Shown: positions 24,844 through 34,962, counted from the stretch's first letter. The stretch is DNA of 64,000 nucleotides from Lachnospiraceae bacterium (GCA_910575075.1 CAJTCY010000008.1:64501-128500); one strand, 5' to 3'. The notes: a model not told the origin generated them from the letters alone. Numbers and translations: made by a program.

Positions 24844-25821
24844 TCATACTGTTTTTTGCAGCACTTCGCAAAAGAGTTCTTCCAGCTGCTGGTAAGACTC
24901 CACTTCATTGATTCTGCCCCGCAGCCTTGCTGAATTTTTATAACCGCTTGTATACCAGGCAGCGTGTTTGCGCATTTCCCGAATCCCAGTCACTTCACCT
25001 TTAAAGGCGATTTGGCTCCTGGCATGGCGCAGAAGCATCTGTGTTACCTCTTGCATATCGGGTCTTGAAAGCTCTTCTCCAGTGCGCAGATAGTGCAGAA
25101 TCTGCCGGAAAATCCAGGGATTTCCCTGAGCCGCCCTGCCAATCATAAATCCGTCGCAGCCCGTCTGCTCTCTCATTGCCTGTACGTCTGCACCTGACAG
25201 CAAATCTCCGTTTCCGATTACCGGAATGGAGACAGCCTCTTTTACCTGACGGATAATCTCCCAGTCAGCTTGACCCGAATAATACTGCTCTCTCGTTCTT
25301 CCGTGAACTGCTATGGCTGCGGCTCCTGCCTCTTCCGCAATTCTGGCAATCTCCACCGCATTGATATGTTCCTCATCAAATCCTTTACGGATTTTTACTG
25401 TCACCGGTTTCTGGATCGCTTGGACTATTTTAGAGACAATTTCGTATACCAGCCGGGGTTGCTTCATGAGGGCGGACCCCTCTCCATTGTTTACCACCTT
25501 AGGCACCGGGCAGCCCATATTGATATCCAGAATATCAAACGGCCGATCCTCTATGCGTTTTGCCATCTCGCTCATAATATCCGCATCGGCGCCAAATAAC
25601 TGCAGAGAAACTGGACGTTCTTCGGGGGTAGTGGTGAGCAGTATTTCTGTATTTTTGTTGTTGTAATAAATACCTTTGGCGCTCACCATTTCCATACACA
25701 AAAGCCCTGCCCCCTGTTCCTTGCAAAGTACACGAAATGGCAGGTCACAAACCCCTGCCATTGGCGCCAGAACTAAATTATTTTCTAAAACTACATCTCC
25801 TATTTTTAACTTTTCCATCAT
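24844..25821 (-). CDS. dusB: tRNA-dihydrouridine synthase
   Basis: A 325-residue flavoenzyme reducing uridines in the tRNA D-loop. The TIM barrel shows APMAGVCDLPFR near the N-terminus, MEMVSAKG, the FMN/tRNA-binding NMGCPVPKVVNNGEGSALM with the catalytic Cys (about residue 100), VKIRKGFDEEH, AVHGRTREQYYSG, IPVIGNGDL and GFMIGRAAQGNPW. Two adjacent ATGs (25821, 25818) are possible starts. DusB-type assignment is by overall similarity. It follows coaX by 20 bp. Confidence 0.93.
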   Translation of the reverse strand: MMEKLKIGDVVLENNLVLAPMAGVCDLPFRVLCKEQGAGLLCMEMVSAKGIYYNNKNTEILLTTTPEERPVSLQLFGADADIMSEMAKRIEDRPFDILDINMGCPVPKVVNNGEGSALMKQPRLVYEIVSKIVQAIQKPVTVKIRKGFDEEHINAVEIARIAEEAGAAAIAVHGRTREQYYSGQADWEIIRQVKEAVSIPVIGNGDLLSGADVQAMREQTGCDGFMIGRAAQGNPWIFRQILHYLRTGEELSRPDMQEVTQMLLRHARSQIAFKGEVTGIREMRKHAAWYTSGYKNSARLRGRINEVESYQQLEELFCEVLQKTV

Positions 25822-25841
25822 TTGATATGATTCCTTTAGAT

Positions 25842-26612
25842 TTATCGGTTCTGTTTCTTGTAAATAAGTCTCAGACCCTGAAGCGTCAACGTGGGATCAT
25901 AAATATCAATGGTATCGGTTTCATTGGCAATGATTGTGCCAAGACCCCCGGTCGCCACCACTTTCAGATTATCATAACCTGTCTCTTTTTTTGTCTGTCT
26001 GATAATATACTCTGTCTGTCCAATCTGTCCGTACACCAGTCCCGCCTGCATACTGCTAATCGTCTCTTTTGCCAGAATACTGCCAGGTTTACGAATTTCA
26101 ATTTCCGGAAGTTTGGCGGCATCTTCCCATAATGCTTTTGCTGATGTACGGATTCCTGGCGCAGTCACTCCGGAGACAAAAGCTCCCGTCTCATCCACCA
26201 GATCATAGGTAGTTCCCGTTCCAAAATCAATGACAAACACCGGTCCGCCGTACAGCTCATATGCCGCTGCCGCATCTACAATACGGTCCGCACCGATTTG
26301 TTTGGGATTTTCTGTGGCAATACGGATTCCCGTCTTAATTCCCGATTCTACCACCACAGGATGAATATTAAAATATTTGATAAAAGCGCTGAGCAGAGAA
26401 TGCATCACATTAGGAACCACAGATGCAATTATGGCATCCTTAATATCTTCATATGATATTCCATTATGAGCCAGAAGATCCCGTATGCAGATTCCATATT
26501 CATCGGAAGTCCGCTGCAGCTTTGTTGTAATACGGAAAGTCGCCTCCAGCTTTTCCCCCTGAAATACCCCGAATGTAAAATTTGTATTTCCCACATCAAC
26601 TACTAATAACAT
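25842..26612 (-). CDS. coaX: type III pantothenate kinase
   Basis: A 256-residue enzyme for the first step of CoA synthesis, independent of K-type feedback regulation. It shows the ASKHA signature [16 protein letters not shown] (N-terminal phosphate-binding DVGNT), [17 protein letters not shown] and [15 protein letters not shown] (Asp catalytic), then [20 protein letters not shown] and VVATGGLG. Length is normal. It follows the small acidic gene by three bp; next to birA it forms a cofactor cluster. Confidence 0.95.
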   Translation of the reverse strand: MLLVVDVGNTNFTFGVFQGEKLEATFRITTKLQRTSDEYGICIRDLLAHNGISYEDIKDAIIASVVPNVMHSLLSAFIKYFNIHPVVVESGIKTGIRIATENPKQIGADRIVDAAAAYELYGGPVFVIDFGTGTTYDLVDETGAFVSGVTAPGIRTSAKALWEDAAKLPEIEIRKPGSILAKETISSMQAGLVYGQIGQTEYIIRQTKKETGYDNLKVVATGGLGTIIANETDTIDIYDPTLTLQGLRLIYKKQNR

Positions 26613-26615
26613 ATT

Positions 26616-26966
26616 CTAATCCTCCAAATAATCTTCGCTTAACACTTCTCCCAGAAAAAACACCTTGTAATACATCTCCAAAGATTCTAATAGTTCCTGT
26701 TTCGTCTGCTGAAGCTGTTTGATTTTCAGCACGCTTCCTATCTCATCATACAGAAGATCCCCCTCATCGGCAGCCGTCTGAAACTGCAGCCTGCCCTCTT
26801 CGTCAAAAATCAAAGTCAATGTTCCCCCAATATCCTCGGTATATAACACGCACATAATTTTCAATTCATCCTTGATTCCTTCTGGCAAAGAGGCAAATTC
26901 TTCGTTGAGATAATATTTTTTTGTATATGCGCTGGAACCGCATAATACCATCTCTTCCTGTTCCAT
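26616..26966 (-). CDS. small acidic protein of the birA-coaX cluster (DUF6145-like)
   Basis: A 116-residue soluble, acidic protein (MEQEEMVLCGSSAYTKKYYLNEEF, then LKIMCVLYTEDIGGTLTLIFDEEG, then SVLKIKQLQQTKQELLESLEMYYKVFF). It resembles the DUF6145 proteins that sit between birA and coaX in Lachnospiraceae; this is recognition from memory. It lies 11 bp after birA and 3 bp before coaX, so it is co-translated with cofactor genes. No function is known to me. Confidence 0.65.
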   Translation of the reverse strand: MEQEEMVLCGSSAYTKKYYLNEEFASLPEGIKDELKIMCVLYTEDIGGTLTLIFDEEGRLQFQTAADEGDLLYDEIGSVLKIKQLQQTKQELLESLEMYYKVFFLGEVLSEDYLED

Positions 26967-26977
26967 GTTCCTTCTCC

Positions 26978-27982
26978 TTATACATAACCATAAATTCCCC
27001 GCACAGATACCTCTCCAGAGGAAATCTGAACCTGTCTGCCATCTCTGTCCACCAGAAGCTGCCCTCTTTGGTCAATGCCAAGGGCAACTCCTTCATATTC
27101 TCCCAGAGGGTCCAGTACCCGTACCCTACGGTTCCTGTTTACCAGCATACCATTGTATTCCACCATCAACGCCGACAAATCCTGGGTTTCCAGATAAGTT
27201 TCGTAATATCTTTCAAACTGTTCTAACACGGCTCCTAAAAGCTGCGCTCTGGAAATTTCAGTATCTCTTTCGCTCTGTGACATTTCCAAATCCAGTGAAG
27301 TCGCGGTCTTAGCTATTTCCTCTGGAAATTCCTTATGATGCACGTTGATCCCTGTTCCCACAACAATATGATTTACATAATCAATCTGAGCGCTCATTTC
27401 TGTCAAAATTCCCACAATTTTTTTTCCATGCAGCACAATGTCATTGGGCCATTTGATCTGCGGTTTCAGCCCTGTGGCCTGTTGTATTCCCCGGACAACC
27501 GCCATAGCTTTCACCAAAGTCAGCATAGGTGCGTTTTCAGGATCAATCTCAGGCTTCAGCAAAATGGTAAAAAACAAGCCTGCTCCATGAGGTGAATTCC
27601 AGCTCCGTCCCCTGCGGCCCCGTCCCGCTGTCTGCATATCTGCCACCACCACCGTGCCATGCCAGTCAATATTCCCAGCCTCTTCTGCAATGCGCTTTGC
27701 TTCTGTGTTAGTGGAATCCAGTTCGTCGAAATAACGAATCGTTTTTCCCAGCCATTTTGTATGGAGCCGGCTGGCGATTTCACTTTCCGAGAGTATATCC
27801 GGAACAGCCAATAGTTGATATCCCTTATTCTGAACCGCCTCAATCACATATCCGGCCTCTTTCAATTGTTTTATTGCCTTCCACACGGCAGTCCTGGAAA
27901 CTCCGAACTGTTCGCACAACTCCTGTCCAGACACATAACTGTTCTGATTCTGCCGCAATACCTGTAAAATCTTTGTCTTCAT
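26978..27982 (-). CDS. birA: bifunctional biotin-protein ligase / biotin operon repressor
   Basis: A 334-residue protein. An N-terminal winged helix (SGQELCEQFGVSRTAVWKAIKQLKEAGYVIEAVQNKGY, about 17-56) gives DNA binding. The central ligase domain carries ADMQTAGRGRRGRSWNSPHGAG, the biotinoyl-AMP loop, then KWPNDIVLHGKKIVGIL and VVGTGINVHH. A C-terminal SH3-like domain (YEGVALGIDQRGQLLVDRDG) follows. It attaches biotin to acceptor proteins and represses biotin genes. Confidence 0.96.
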   Translation of the reverse strand: MKTKILQVLRQNQNSYVSGQELCEQFGVSRTAVWKAIKQLKEAGYVIEAVQNKGYQLLAVPDILSESEIASRLHTKWLGKTIRYFDELDSTNTEAKRIAEEAGNIDWHGTVVVADMQTAGRGRRGRSWNSPHGAGLFFTILLKPEIDPENAPMLTLVKAMAVVRGIQQATGLKPQIKWPNDIVLHGKKIVGILTEMSAQIDYVNHIVVGTGINVHHKEFPEEIAKTATSLDLEMSQSERDTEISRAQLLGAVLEQFERYYETYLETQDLSALMVEYNGMLVNRNRRVRVLDPLGEYEGVALGIDQRGQLLVDRDGRQVQISSGEVSVRGIYGYV

Positions 27983-28032
27983 TGTTCCCCACTATTCTGT
28001 GCACTTATAGATACAAACACTATTTATGGTCT

Positions 28033-29019
28033 TTATTTCAATGTTGCGTACATAATTGCCTTAATACTGTGCATCCGGTTCTCGGCCTCATCAAACACCA
28101 CCGACTGGCTGCTCTCAAATACCTCATTGGTAACTTCGATCTCTGTCAGCCCGAATTTGTCATACACCTGTTTGCCAATAGTGGTTTCAAGATCATGGAA
28201 CGATGGAAGACAGTGCATAAAAATAGCCGTTTTTCTGGCATTTTCCATCACTTTTTTATTTACTTGATAGGGCATCAGCTCTCGAATGCGCTCTGCCCAT
28301 ACCTCATCTGGTTCCCCCATGGATACCCACACATCCGTATAAATAACATCCGCGTCTTTGGTGCCCTCCTCTATATTATCTGTGAGTGTAATCGACGCAC
28401 CTGTCTCACTGGCAATTTCCCGGCAGCTTTCTACCAGCTTCTGGTCTGGAAAATATGCTTTGCTGGTACATGCCACAAAATCCATGCCCAGTTTTGCACA
28501 TGTCACCATCAGTGAATTGCCCATATTATACCGGGCGTCTCCCATATAGACAAACTTGATGCCCCGTAGCCGTCCCAGTTTCTCCTTAATCGTCAGCATA
28601 TCTGCAATCATCTGGGTAGGATGGAATTCATTGGTCAGCCCGTTCCAGACCGGAATTCCTGCATATCTGGCAAGTTCTTCCACAATCTCCTGTCCAAAAC
28701 CGCGGTATTCAATTCCATCAAACATCCGTCCCAGCACTCTTGCGGTATCTTTAATGCTCTCTTTTTTGCCGATTTGAGAGCCAGAGGGGTCCAGATAAGT
28801 CACATGCATCCCCAGGTCATGCGCTGCCACCTCGAAGGAACAGCGTGTTCTGGTGCTTGTCTTCTCAAAAATCAGGGCAATATTTTTCCCTTTCAGCTCG
28901 TCATGGAAAATCCCCTGTTTTTTCTTCTGTTTGAGATCTGCTGACAAATCAATGAGATATGTAATCTCCTCTGGTGTAAAATCCATTATTTTTAAAAAAT
29001 TACGTCCTTTTAAATCCAT
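28033..29019 (-). CDS. argF: ornithine carbamoyltransferase
   Basis: A 328-residue enzyme converting ornithine and carbamoyl phosphate to citrulline. The ATG at 29019 follows GGAGGATAAA; the frame extends upstream to 29226 only through a repeat. The carbamoyl phosphate motif [24 protein letters not shown], the FHPTQMIAD motif, the ornithine loop [13 protein letters not shown] (with D-x-x-x-x-N) and the HCLPSFHD motif are all present. The symbol argF rather than arcB is a choice: no arginine deiminase genes are nearby. Confidence 0.94.
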   Translation of the reverse strand: MDLKGRNFLKIMDFTPEEITYLIDLSADLKQKKKQGIFHDELKGKNIALIFEKTSTRTRCSFEVAAHDLGMHVTYLDPSGSQIGKKESIKDTARVLGRMFDGIEYRGFGQEIVEELARYAGIPVWNGLTNEFHPTQMIADMLTIKEKLGRLRGIKFVYMGDARYNMGNSLMVTCAKLGMDFVACTSKAYFPDQKLVESCREIASETGASITLTDNIEEGTKDADVIYTDVWVSMGEPDEVWAERIRELMPYQVNKKVMENARKTAIFMHCLPSFHDLETTIGKQVYDKFGLTEIEVTNEVFESSQSVVFDEAENRMHSIKAIMYATLK

Positions 29020-29040
29020 TTTATCCTCCATTTTTAAAAA

Positions 29041-29110
29041 AGAATGCGTTCTTCGCATTCCCCGCGGGTGAGCAGGCTGTGAAACAGCAGCTTCTTCTCC
29101 GCGGACTGCC
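29041..29110. repeat. dispersed palindromic repeat, copy 1
   Basis: About 70 bp upstream of argF. GAATGCG and CGCATTC form a hairpin, followed by CCGCGG repeated at both ends of a 45-bp stretch with an inner GCTG/CAGC pair. A related copy lies at 38341-38410, matching over nearly the whole length with scattered changes. It resembles a REP-type intergenic repeat. Confidence 0.65.
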
Positions 29111-29179
29111 ATTTGTCCAGACAGCCCGCTGGAAATTTCTTCTACGGTTAAATATCGATCGTTAACGGCCAGAGCGTTT

Positions 29180-30115
29180 TTAATTTTCCTTTGCAATCTC
29201 TGTAATTGCTTTTGAAAGCCCGGCAATCCCCTGAATTTCAGAGGGTATGATAATTTTAGTCGCTTTGCCGTCCGCGGCCTTCATAAATGCCTCCAGGCTT
29301 TTAAGCTGCAATACTGCGCTGTCAGGTGCTGCCTCTCTCAAGAAACGCAGTCCATCCGCATTTGCCTGCTGTATCCGCAGGATTGCCTCTGCCTGACCCT
29401 CAGCTTCCCGCATGGTAGCCTCCTTCTTTGCCTCTGCACGAAGAATTGCCGCCTGTTTCTCTGCCTCTGCATCCAGAATTGCCGATTCTTTCTTTCCCTG
29501 GGCCACCAGCACGGTTGCTGTTTTTTCACCTTCTGCCTGAGTAACCGCTGCGCGGCGTTCCCGCTCTGCCTTTGCCTGTTTCTCCATAGAATCCTGAATC
29601 TGCTGAGGAGGAATAATATTTTTCAACTCCACGCGGTTTACCTTAATTCCCCAGGGGTCTGTGGCTACATCCAGCGAAGAACGCATCTTGGTATTGATCA
29701 GCTCCCTGGAAGTCAGTGTCTCGTCCAGCTCCAGATCACCGATAATATTACGCAGTGTGGTAGCCGTCAAATTTTCAATCGCCATAATCGGATTTTCCAC
29801 CCCATAAGCAAAAAGCTTGGGATCTGTTATCTGAAAATATACCACGGTATCAATCCGCATGGTTACATTATCTTTGGTGATTACTGGCTGAGGTGCAAAA
29901 TCCACCACCTGTTCTTTCAAAAGCACACGTTTTGCTACCCGGTCAATAAATGGCACTTTAAAATGCAGCCCTACGCCCCAGGTTCCCTGATAACCGCCGA
30001 GGCGCTCAATGACAAGGGCATGTGCCTGAGGCACAATCTTGACGCAGGATGACACAATGATCAGTGCAAACATTATCAACAATGCAATAACTAAAAATCC
30101 AATTCCATTCTCCAT
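29180..30115 (-). CDS. SPFH/band 7 membrane protein (QmcA/stomatin-like)
   Basis: A 311-residue protein with one N-terminal membrane segment (about 5-24), a band 7 domain ([34 protein letters not shown] to about 180) and a long Ala/Glu/Lys coiled coil ([32 protein letters not shown]), ending with a conserved C-terminal GIAGLSKAI segment. Such proteins oligomerise in membrane microdomains and pair with NfeD-type proteins; an nfeD homologue lies 38 bp upstream. The precise role is unknown. Confidence 0.9.
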   Translation of the reverse strand: MENGIGFLVIALLIMFALIIVSSCVKIVPQAHALVIERLGGYQGTWGVGLHFKVPFIDRVAKRVLLKEQVVDFAPQPVITKDNVTMRIDTVVYFQITDPKLFAYGVENPIMAIENLTATTLRNIIGDLELDETLTSRELINTKMRSSLDVATDPWGIKVNRVELKNIIPPQQIQDSMEKQAKAERERRAAVTQAEGEKTATVLVAQGKKESAILDAEAEKQAAILRAEAKKEATMREAEGQAEAILRIQQANADGLRFLREAAPDSAVLQLKSLEAFMKAADGKATKIIIPSEIQGIAGLSKAITEIAKEN

Positions 30116-30153
30116 TTTCTATTCCTCCATATTTCATAATCTGCCAGCCCCAT

Positions 30154-30588
30154 TTATCCCTCAACTTTTTCCTTTACCATCAGTTTCACACCGCTGATTT
30201 CCATAATTTCCACATGTGCGTCTCTGGGGATCACCGTCTCACTCACGGAACGTGCCGTCCATTCCTGTCCTTCTACACTGACCTGGCCCTGTGCCTTCAG
30301 ATTGTCAATATCCTCAATGACTACAGCGGTCTTGCCCAGCAGGCTCTCGGCATTGGTACGGATTCTGTCTTTGTTGAGAAATTCGACTGCAAAAGGTCTT
30401 GTAAGCGCAAGCAGCAGCACAGACACCACTACAAACAAAATGACTTGAACTACCAGATTTGCTCCCATCAGGCTGGCAATAAATGCTGCCAGCGCTCCTC
30501 CGGCAAACCAGATTGTGGTCAGCCCAAGGGTAATAATTTCTGTCACCGCCATGATAATAATGATTATTAACCAGAAAATACCATCCAA
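30154..30588 (-). CDS. NfeD-family membrane protein (short form)
   Basis: A 144-residue protein with two or three membrane segments in the first 75 residues (LIIIIIMAVTEIITLGLTTIWFAGGALAAFIASL) and a C-terminal OB-fold (LLGKTAVVIEDIDNLKAQGQVSVEGQEWTARS). This is the short NfeD1b type without protease domain. It is encoded immediately before the SPFH protein, the standard nfeD-slipin pairing. Confidence 0.9.
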   Translation of the reverse strand: MDGIFWLIIIIIMAVTEIITLGLTTIWFAGGALAAFIASLMGANLVVQVILFVVVSVLLLALTRPFAVEFLNKDRIRTNAESLLGKTAVVIEDIDNLKAQGQVSVEGQEWTARSVSETVIPRDAHVEIMEISGVKLMVKEKVEG

Positions 30589-30690
30589 AAAGTTTTCCTC
30601 CTTTCAGAGTGCTTCTTCATTTCTTTAGTTATATTACTATATTTTCCCTAAGAATACAATCTTTAATCAGAAACTCTGCTCATATATAAA

Positions 30691-30737
30691 ACAGAGGCCG
30701 GCATCAATTTCTTAATGCGCCAGCCTCTGTTTTTTTG
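30691..30737. terminator. bidirectional-type terminator
   Basis: ACAGAGGC at 30691 pairs with GCCTCTGT at 30723-30730, with an inner GGCAT/ATGC pair and T residues after it on the plus strand. On the minus strand it would end transcription of the decayed GH43 region only if read through, so its partner gene is unclear. Confidence 0.6.
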
Positions 30738-30816
30738 CGGTATTTTTCTAAAGCATCTTTAACTTCTATTTTACGGTGACTTTCACCTGTTTATACAGTC
30801 CATTCTGTGCATAAAT

Positions 30817-32676
30817 TTAAATGTAGCAGCTCTTACCTTCCTTGATTCCTTTGATTTTGCCATTCTTTGTGACTGTGGCAATTTGGGAATCCGAAGACTC
30901 ATAACGGAATTTTGCTATATGGGTCTTAAAAGTACCTTTGCCTTTCATCTTTAACCGTGGCTTCAAAGTTAGTGTCTTACCCTTCTTAACCGTCACCTTT
31001 CTCTTGCTGATGCTGATACCGGAAGGAACCTTATATTTCCCGCCGCTGGTGCTGGCATGGACTGACACGGAAGTCGCGATTGTGCGTTTTTCCTTGTAAA
31101 TCTCTTTATAAGCAATAACTACATATTTATAATATTGGCCTTTTTTCAGCTTTGCTGCCTTATAGGACTTCTTAGAGGCAGGGTCTTTAATAATTTCATC
31201 TTCTTGCCGCACTGCGCTCCATATACCATATAGCCGGAAGCTCCTTTTACTTTGCTCCATGAAACGGTGACAGATTTCTTCCCGCCTGCTGCCTTTGCCT
31301 TTAAGATTTTAAATGTACTGCCTTTTACATCTTTTTTATCCGAATTTGTTGAAGTGATTGCTTTTTGAGAATCTGATACGGAAACGGTACCAGCCTGTGC
31401 TCTTTTCTTTTCATCCGCTCCTTTCTGTCTGCCATACTCTTGTTCGGCATCTGTAAGTTTCTTTAAAACTTCTGATGAAATCAGCGCCTTCTGGGCTGGT
31501 GATAATGCCTGATAGGCATTCCTTGCCTCATCAATTTTATTCTTGCACGCTGGCGTATTGCTGACTTGCCCGATTGCATTGATTAATGAAATTACTTTCT
31601 CTGCTGATTTCTGGTCCGTATCGTCTATACCAGGTTCTATTTCCTCACCGTATTTGGTAATGGTAAAGGAACACTGAGACAATGATACTGGTTTTGTTGT
31701 AATGATTTTGCCATCCACAAGAGCAAGGTACTTGCCTGGATAAGCCGCACTCTCAAAAGATACACCCTCAGAACCATCCAGAGCTTTCACAGTTTTATAA
31801 CTCATCATAGCTCCCATTGGGTGTCATACCCGCTTTCCTGCTCGTAACTCTTCACATCTGTCTGGTATACGCCCTGGCCTCCGCCATTTGCAGCTATCAC
31901 AAATTCCTGTGTATTGCCTACGGGATCATGCCCCAGATATTTATTGTCAGCTGTCTGTATCACGCTGGCGGTTCCTTCAAGCCCCAGAGACAAATCCGGC
32001 ATCATATCAATACTGCCGTCCTCATTAAATGTCATTTCCTGAATACAGATGCTGCGGTTGCCGCCATTACCGCCCGGAAGCGAGCCATTGTGATATATCA
32101 AATATGTTTTTCCCTTTAAAATCAATCACAGATGGATGATTGGTATTCGACGTCAGGGTATTTTCCATAATCATGCACTCAAATGTCCAGGGACCAAAGG
32201 GATCATCGGCTGTTGCATACCCCAATTCCTCGGCCCAGCCCCATGCGGCAAACATATAAAATTTGCCGTAATACTTTCCGTTCTCATCCTGTCTGCGGTA
32301 CAGCCATGGTCCTTCTGTAAAGGTTTGACCAGGCTGCAGATTGGCAAAATTAATATATTTGATGTCATGGTCATCACTTCCTGTATGATCTATGGTAATC
32401 TTTCCGTCTCCGTTTCTGTCTTTAATGCTCACCATGTCCTCATTCAGCTCTGCGATATAGCACGTAGTGTTCCCCCCACATCAGATAGCGGTGTTCATTC
32501 CCCTCTTCATCCGTGTCAATCCATACCGTGGGATCAATATCGTGATGCCCGTAATTACCGATTCCCTCAACCCAGGTATCTGCTCCTCTTACAAGTGGCT
32601 CACTGGTCGCCGTATATGGTCCGCCTGGTTCATCCGCCACTGCCATAATGCTGCTCAAAATCCCTTTCCACTTCAT
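30817..32676 (-). pseudogene. secreted GH43-type glycosidase with surface domains, multiply frameshifted
   Basis: Five overlapping minus-strand frames join into one protein. First comes a GH43 five-bladed propeller part ([83 protein letters not shown]). Then come a beta-rich segment, an FIVAR/GA-like helical module (LINAIGQVSNTPACKNKIDEA), a fibronectin-like segment and a bacterial Ig-like domain. Breaks lie at a C6 run (32472-32477), a T5 run (32107-32111), about 31812 and about 31215. The N-terminal signal and first blade are missing. It once degraded arabinan or xylan-type glycans; it now looks dead. Confidence 0.8.
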
Positions 32677-32848
32677 CTTTTTTCTCCTTTCTTTCGCCCT
32701 TGCAGCGCCCTCACTTGACACCGTCCTGATTCTTCTTAATAAAATTCCGCTTTATCGTCAAACTACGCTTAATCTGAACTTGTGTCAATATTTCAATAAA
32801 AAAGGGAGAAAAATTATATTACTTTCATTCTTTATTTATAGTAATCAC

Positions 32849-32879
32849 AAAAAGGGCAGTCACTATGACTGCCCTTTTT
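32849..32879. terminator. strong bidirectional terminator
   Basis: AAAAAGGGCAGTCA and TGACTGCCCTTTTT form a perfect 14-bp stem with a three-base loop. On the minus strand it lies 35 bp after the hydrolase gene stop and should end that transcript. Confidence 0.9.
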
Positions 32880-32913
32880 GGATCTATATATTTAATCAAA
32901 TTCTTAGAATTAT

Positions 32914-34332
32914 TTAGAAAAACACATGATTTCCAATTACAATTCCCTGTGCAGATCCAGCACGTCGGAAACTTGTTGCGCCGCCTACATTATCAGCACC
33001 GTTAATCGCTTCCTGTGCAGCGCTCATGCAGCTGCCGCTGACACCGCTTGCAAGCACACTTGCCAACGCACCGCTAGAAGCCGGGGTAAACTGTCCGCTC
33101 TGGTAAATTACACCGGAGATACTTCCTGCATAACCTGCACGGAGGCGGTTCATCACTACAGCTCCAACTGCAAGCTGTCCTTCATAAGGTTCACTGCCTG
33201 CCTCGCACTGAATCAATGCCCCTAAAAGGGTCACATCATCGCCAGAAGCTGCTGTGGCGCTATTTTGCTGTTCAGCCGCTTTTTCTGCTTCTGCTGCAGC
33301 AATCATTGCCTGCTCTTCCTCAACGGAAATTGCTTTTCCAAGTTCTAATTCCACATTCACAAACTCAGCGCTGACATAACCTGTCTGATCATCTACTGAT
33401 ACAGGCACCCAGCCTTCAATCTGCTCTGCTTCCTTATTTACTTTAATTTTGCCTTCTTCTTCCAATACATCCAATATCTTTACATTTTCTTCTGCAGAAG
33501 GAGTTTCTCTTACTCTTACACCACCAGTTACTGCTGTTGCATAAGTAGTTCCCAGTTCATTCGCAAGCGCTTCTGCCTCTAAACCTGTGACACAGAACTC
33601 ATTCTTAACAAAGCCTTCCACACTTCCAGAACGGATTTTTGTCCATTCCTCTCCTTTTTCCAGAATGTCTGCGGCAGCTCCTTTGTGAAGTTTGCCTGCA
33701 AGTTCTGCTTCACTGGAAGCCTCTGTACGGATATTCAGATATTCCTCTACGTTCGGCATTAACTTCTGCGCCCATGGAGAAACCTCCTGGGTTCCAGTCT
33801 CAGCAATCTGTTCCTCTGGCTTTGCACATGCTTCTGGCTCTTCTGGCTCTACAGTTTCTTCTGGCTGTTTTACCTCTTCCTGTTTAGCAGCTTCCTCCTG
33901 CTTTGGCTCTTCTGGCTCTACAGTTTCTTCTGGCTGTTTTACTTCTTCCTGTTTAGCAGTTTTCTCCTGCTTTGCTTCTTCTGGCTTCACAGTTTCTTCC
34001 TGCTTTGCTTCTTCTGGCTTCACAGTTTCTTCCTGCTTTGGCTCTTCCTGCTTTGCCTTTGTTGCCTTTGCAGCTTCTTCTGCTTTCACTTCCCTATTTT
34101 CTTGACGTAATTGTCTGGGATTCTCTGCAGCGGCTGCAGCTACCACATGGCTCTTTCTTCTTTCCTTTGTTACATTTTCATTACTGTCTTCTTTCGGCTC
34201 CGCTGTCAATTCTACTATCTGGCTATCTGAGTCAGCATTGGCTGGCACATTAACGGGCACTGCTGTAAATGCAAGCGCCAGTGAAAATGCTGCAACCACT
34301 CCGCTTTCCATAACCTTCTTATCGAATTTCAT
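32914..34332 (-). CDS. secreted SH3b / SleB-type cell wall hydrolase
   Basis: A 472-residue protein. Signal peptide at about 8-34 (VVAAFSLALAFTAVPVNVPANA). A Glu/Lys/Pro spacer at about 80-180 is made of near-identical repeats such as EEVKQPEETVEPEEP, suitable for crossing the wall. Two SH3b domains follow (YLNIRTEASSEAELAGKL and VRVRETPSAEENVKIL). The C-terminal Hydrolase_2 (SleB) domain has LLGALIQCEAGSEPYEGQLAVGAVVMNRLRAG with the catalytic Glu in CEAGSEPY. ATG at 34332 follows AGGAGGTCAAC. It should cleave peptidoglycan; a role in growth or spore cortex lysis is open. Confidence 0.92.
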   Translation of the reverse strand: MKFDKKVMESGVVAAFSLALAFTAVPVNVPANADSDSQIVELTAEPKEDSNENVTKERRKSHVVAAAAAENPRQLRQENREVKAEEAAKATKAKQEEPKQEETVKPEEAKQEETVKPEEAKQEKTAKQEEVKQPEETVEPEEPKQEEAAKQEEVKQPEETVEPEEPEACAKPEEQIAETGTQEVSPWAQKLMPNVEEYLNIRTEASSEAELAGKLHKGAAADILEKGEEWTKIRSGSVEGFVKNEFCVTGLEAEALANELGTTYATAVTGGVRVRETPSAEENVKILDVLEEEGKIKVNKEAEQIEGWVPVSVDDQTGYVSAEFVNVELELGKAISVEEEQAMIAAAEAEKAAEQQNSATAASGDDVTLLGALIQCEAGSEPYEGQLAVGAVVMNRLRAGYAGSISGVIYQSGQFTPASSGALASVLASGVSGSCMSAAQEAINGADNVGGATSFRRAGSAQGIVIGNHVFF

Positions 34333-34414
34333 GTTGACCTCCTGAGTTTATAAACAACATTGTTACAAGTTTGTAATTTTAATAACACAGTTTTCATTCA
34401 AAAATATTACATAT

Positions 34415-34459
34415 GTTACAAACTTATTACACTATAGCAAAATTTTTGTAAATTGTCAA
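34415..34459 (-). promoter_or_regulatory. promoter with WalR-like box upstream of the cell wall hydrolase
   Basis: On the minus strand TTGACA (34454-34459), 17 bp, then TATAGT (34431-34436). Overlapping and just after the -10, TGTAAT-N5-TGTAAC (34415-34431) matches the WalR half-site pair TGTWAH-N5-TGTWAH known for cell wall hydrolase genes in Firmicutes. The leader is about 90 nt and holds a further TTACAA/TTGTAA palindrome near 34360. Confidence 0.65.
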
Positions 34460-34763
34460 GTTTGCTTCCTTTGTGAATTTTTTACTAAAATCTTCCACAT
34501 TCTTGTAATGAGATGTACAAAAGATCAAAAAATACTTAAATTCAGGTATAGAAAAAAATAAATATGAGATCTTAGAGAAAAAGTTTTGTAAAAAAATCAT
34601 CACAACTATTCTCAGTCTTTTTATTATAATTCCCAATATGGTATAAAATATAATGCCTGTGCTGAGAAAGAGAGTAAAATTACTTATGTCCCCCCATTCT
34701 TGGCGCATAGACTTATTCGCTGTACTAGAAAAGGCGATGAAATAAAATGATTTTAGTAATTAT

Positions 34764-34780
34764 AAAACTACCTTTTGACG
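34764..34780 (+). repeat. 17-bp fragment shared with the long hairpin at 60.5-60.8 kb
   Basis: TAAAACTACCTTTTGAC is identical to 60805-60821, and the similarity continues loosely for another 20 bases. It lies within a short AAAATGATT/AATCATTTT inverted repeat. It is probably a degenerate or solo end of the same repeat family. Confidence 0.5.
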
Positions 34781-34813
34781 CCCTAATCATTTTAGAAAAA
34801 AGTTACCTTTACG

Positions 34814-34846
34814 CTTTCACGCTTTAGCGTGACAAGGTCTTTCCTA
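34814..34846 (+). repeat. dispersed 33-bp hairpin repeat, copy 1
   Basis: The stretch beginning CTTTCACGCTTTAGCGTG and ending GTCTTTCCTA recurs with two changes at 38434-38466. CACGCT/AGCGTG forms a tight hairpin. The rest of the 34333-34962 gap contains only the promoter region, this repeat and the pgi terminator. Confidence 0.6.
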
Positions 34847-34854
34847 TCCTATAA

Positions 34855-34898
34855 GATAAAAAAAGAGTGAGCACATAATTTCTTTGTACCCACTCTTT
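34855..34898 (-). terminator. terminator of pgi
   Basis: AAAGAGTG and CACTCTTT pair across a 21-base loop; on the minus strand the stem is followed by seven T residues. It lies about 65 bp beyond the pgi stop. Confidence 0.75.
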
Positions 34899-34962
34899 GA
34901 TGCAATTTTTACTTATTTTTTATTGAAATAGAATTTTCGCCAACTTTCTTAGAAATTCAAAA

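Noticed and set aside
33692-34105. Ser/Cys/Gly-rich repeat ORF on the plus strand
   Set aside because: Antisense shadow of the Glu/Lys/Pro repeat spacer of the wall hydrolase.
34427-34708. 93-residue minus-strand ORF upstream of the wall hydrolase promoter
   Set aside because: AT-rich Ile/Phe/Lys composition without ribosome binding site; it overlaps the promoter of the hydrolase gene.
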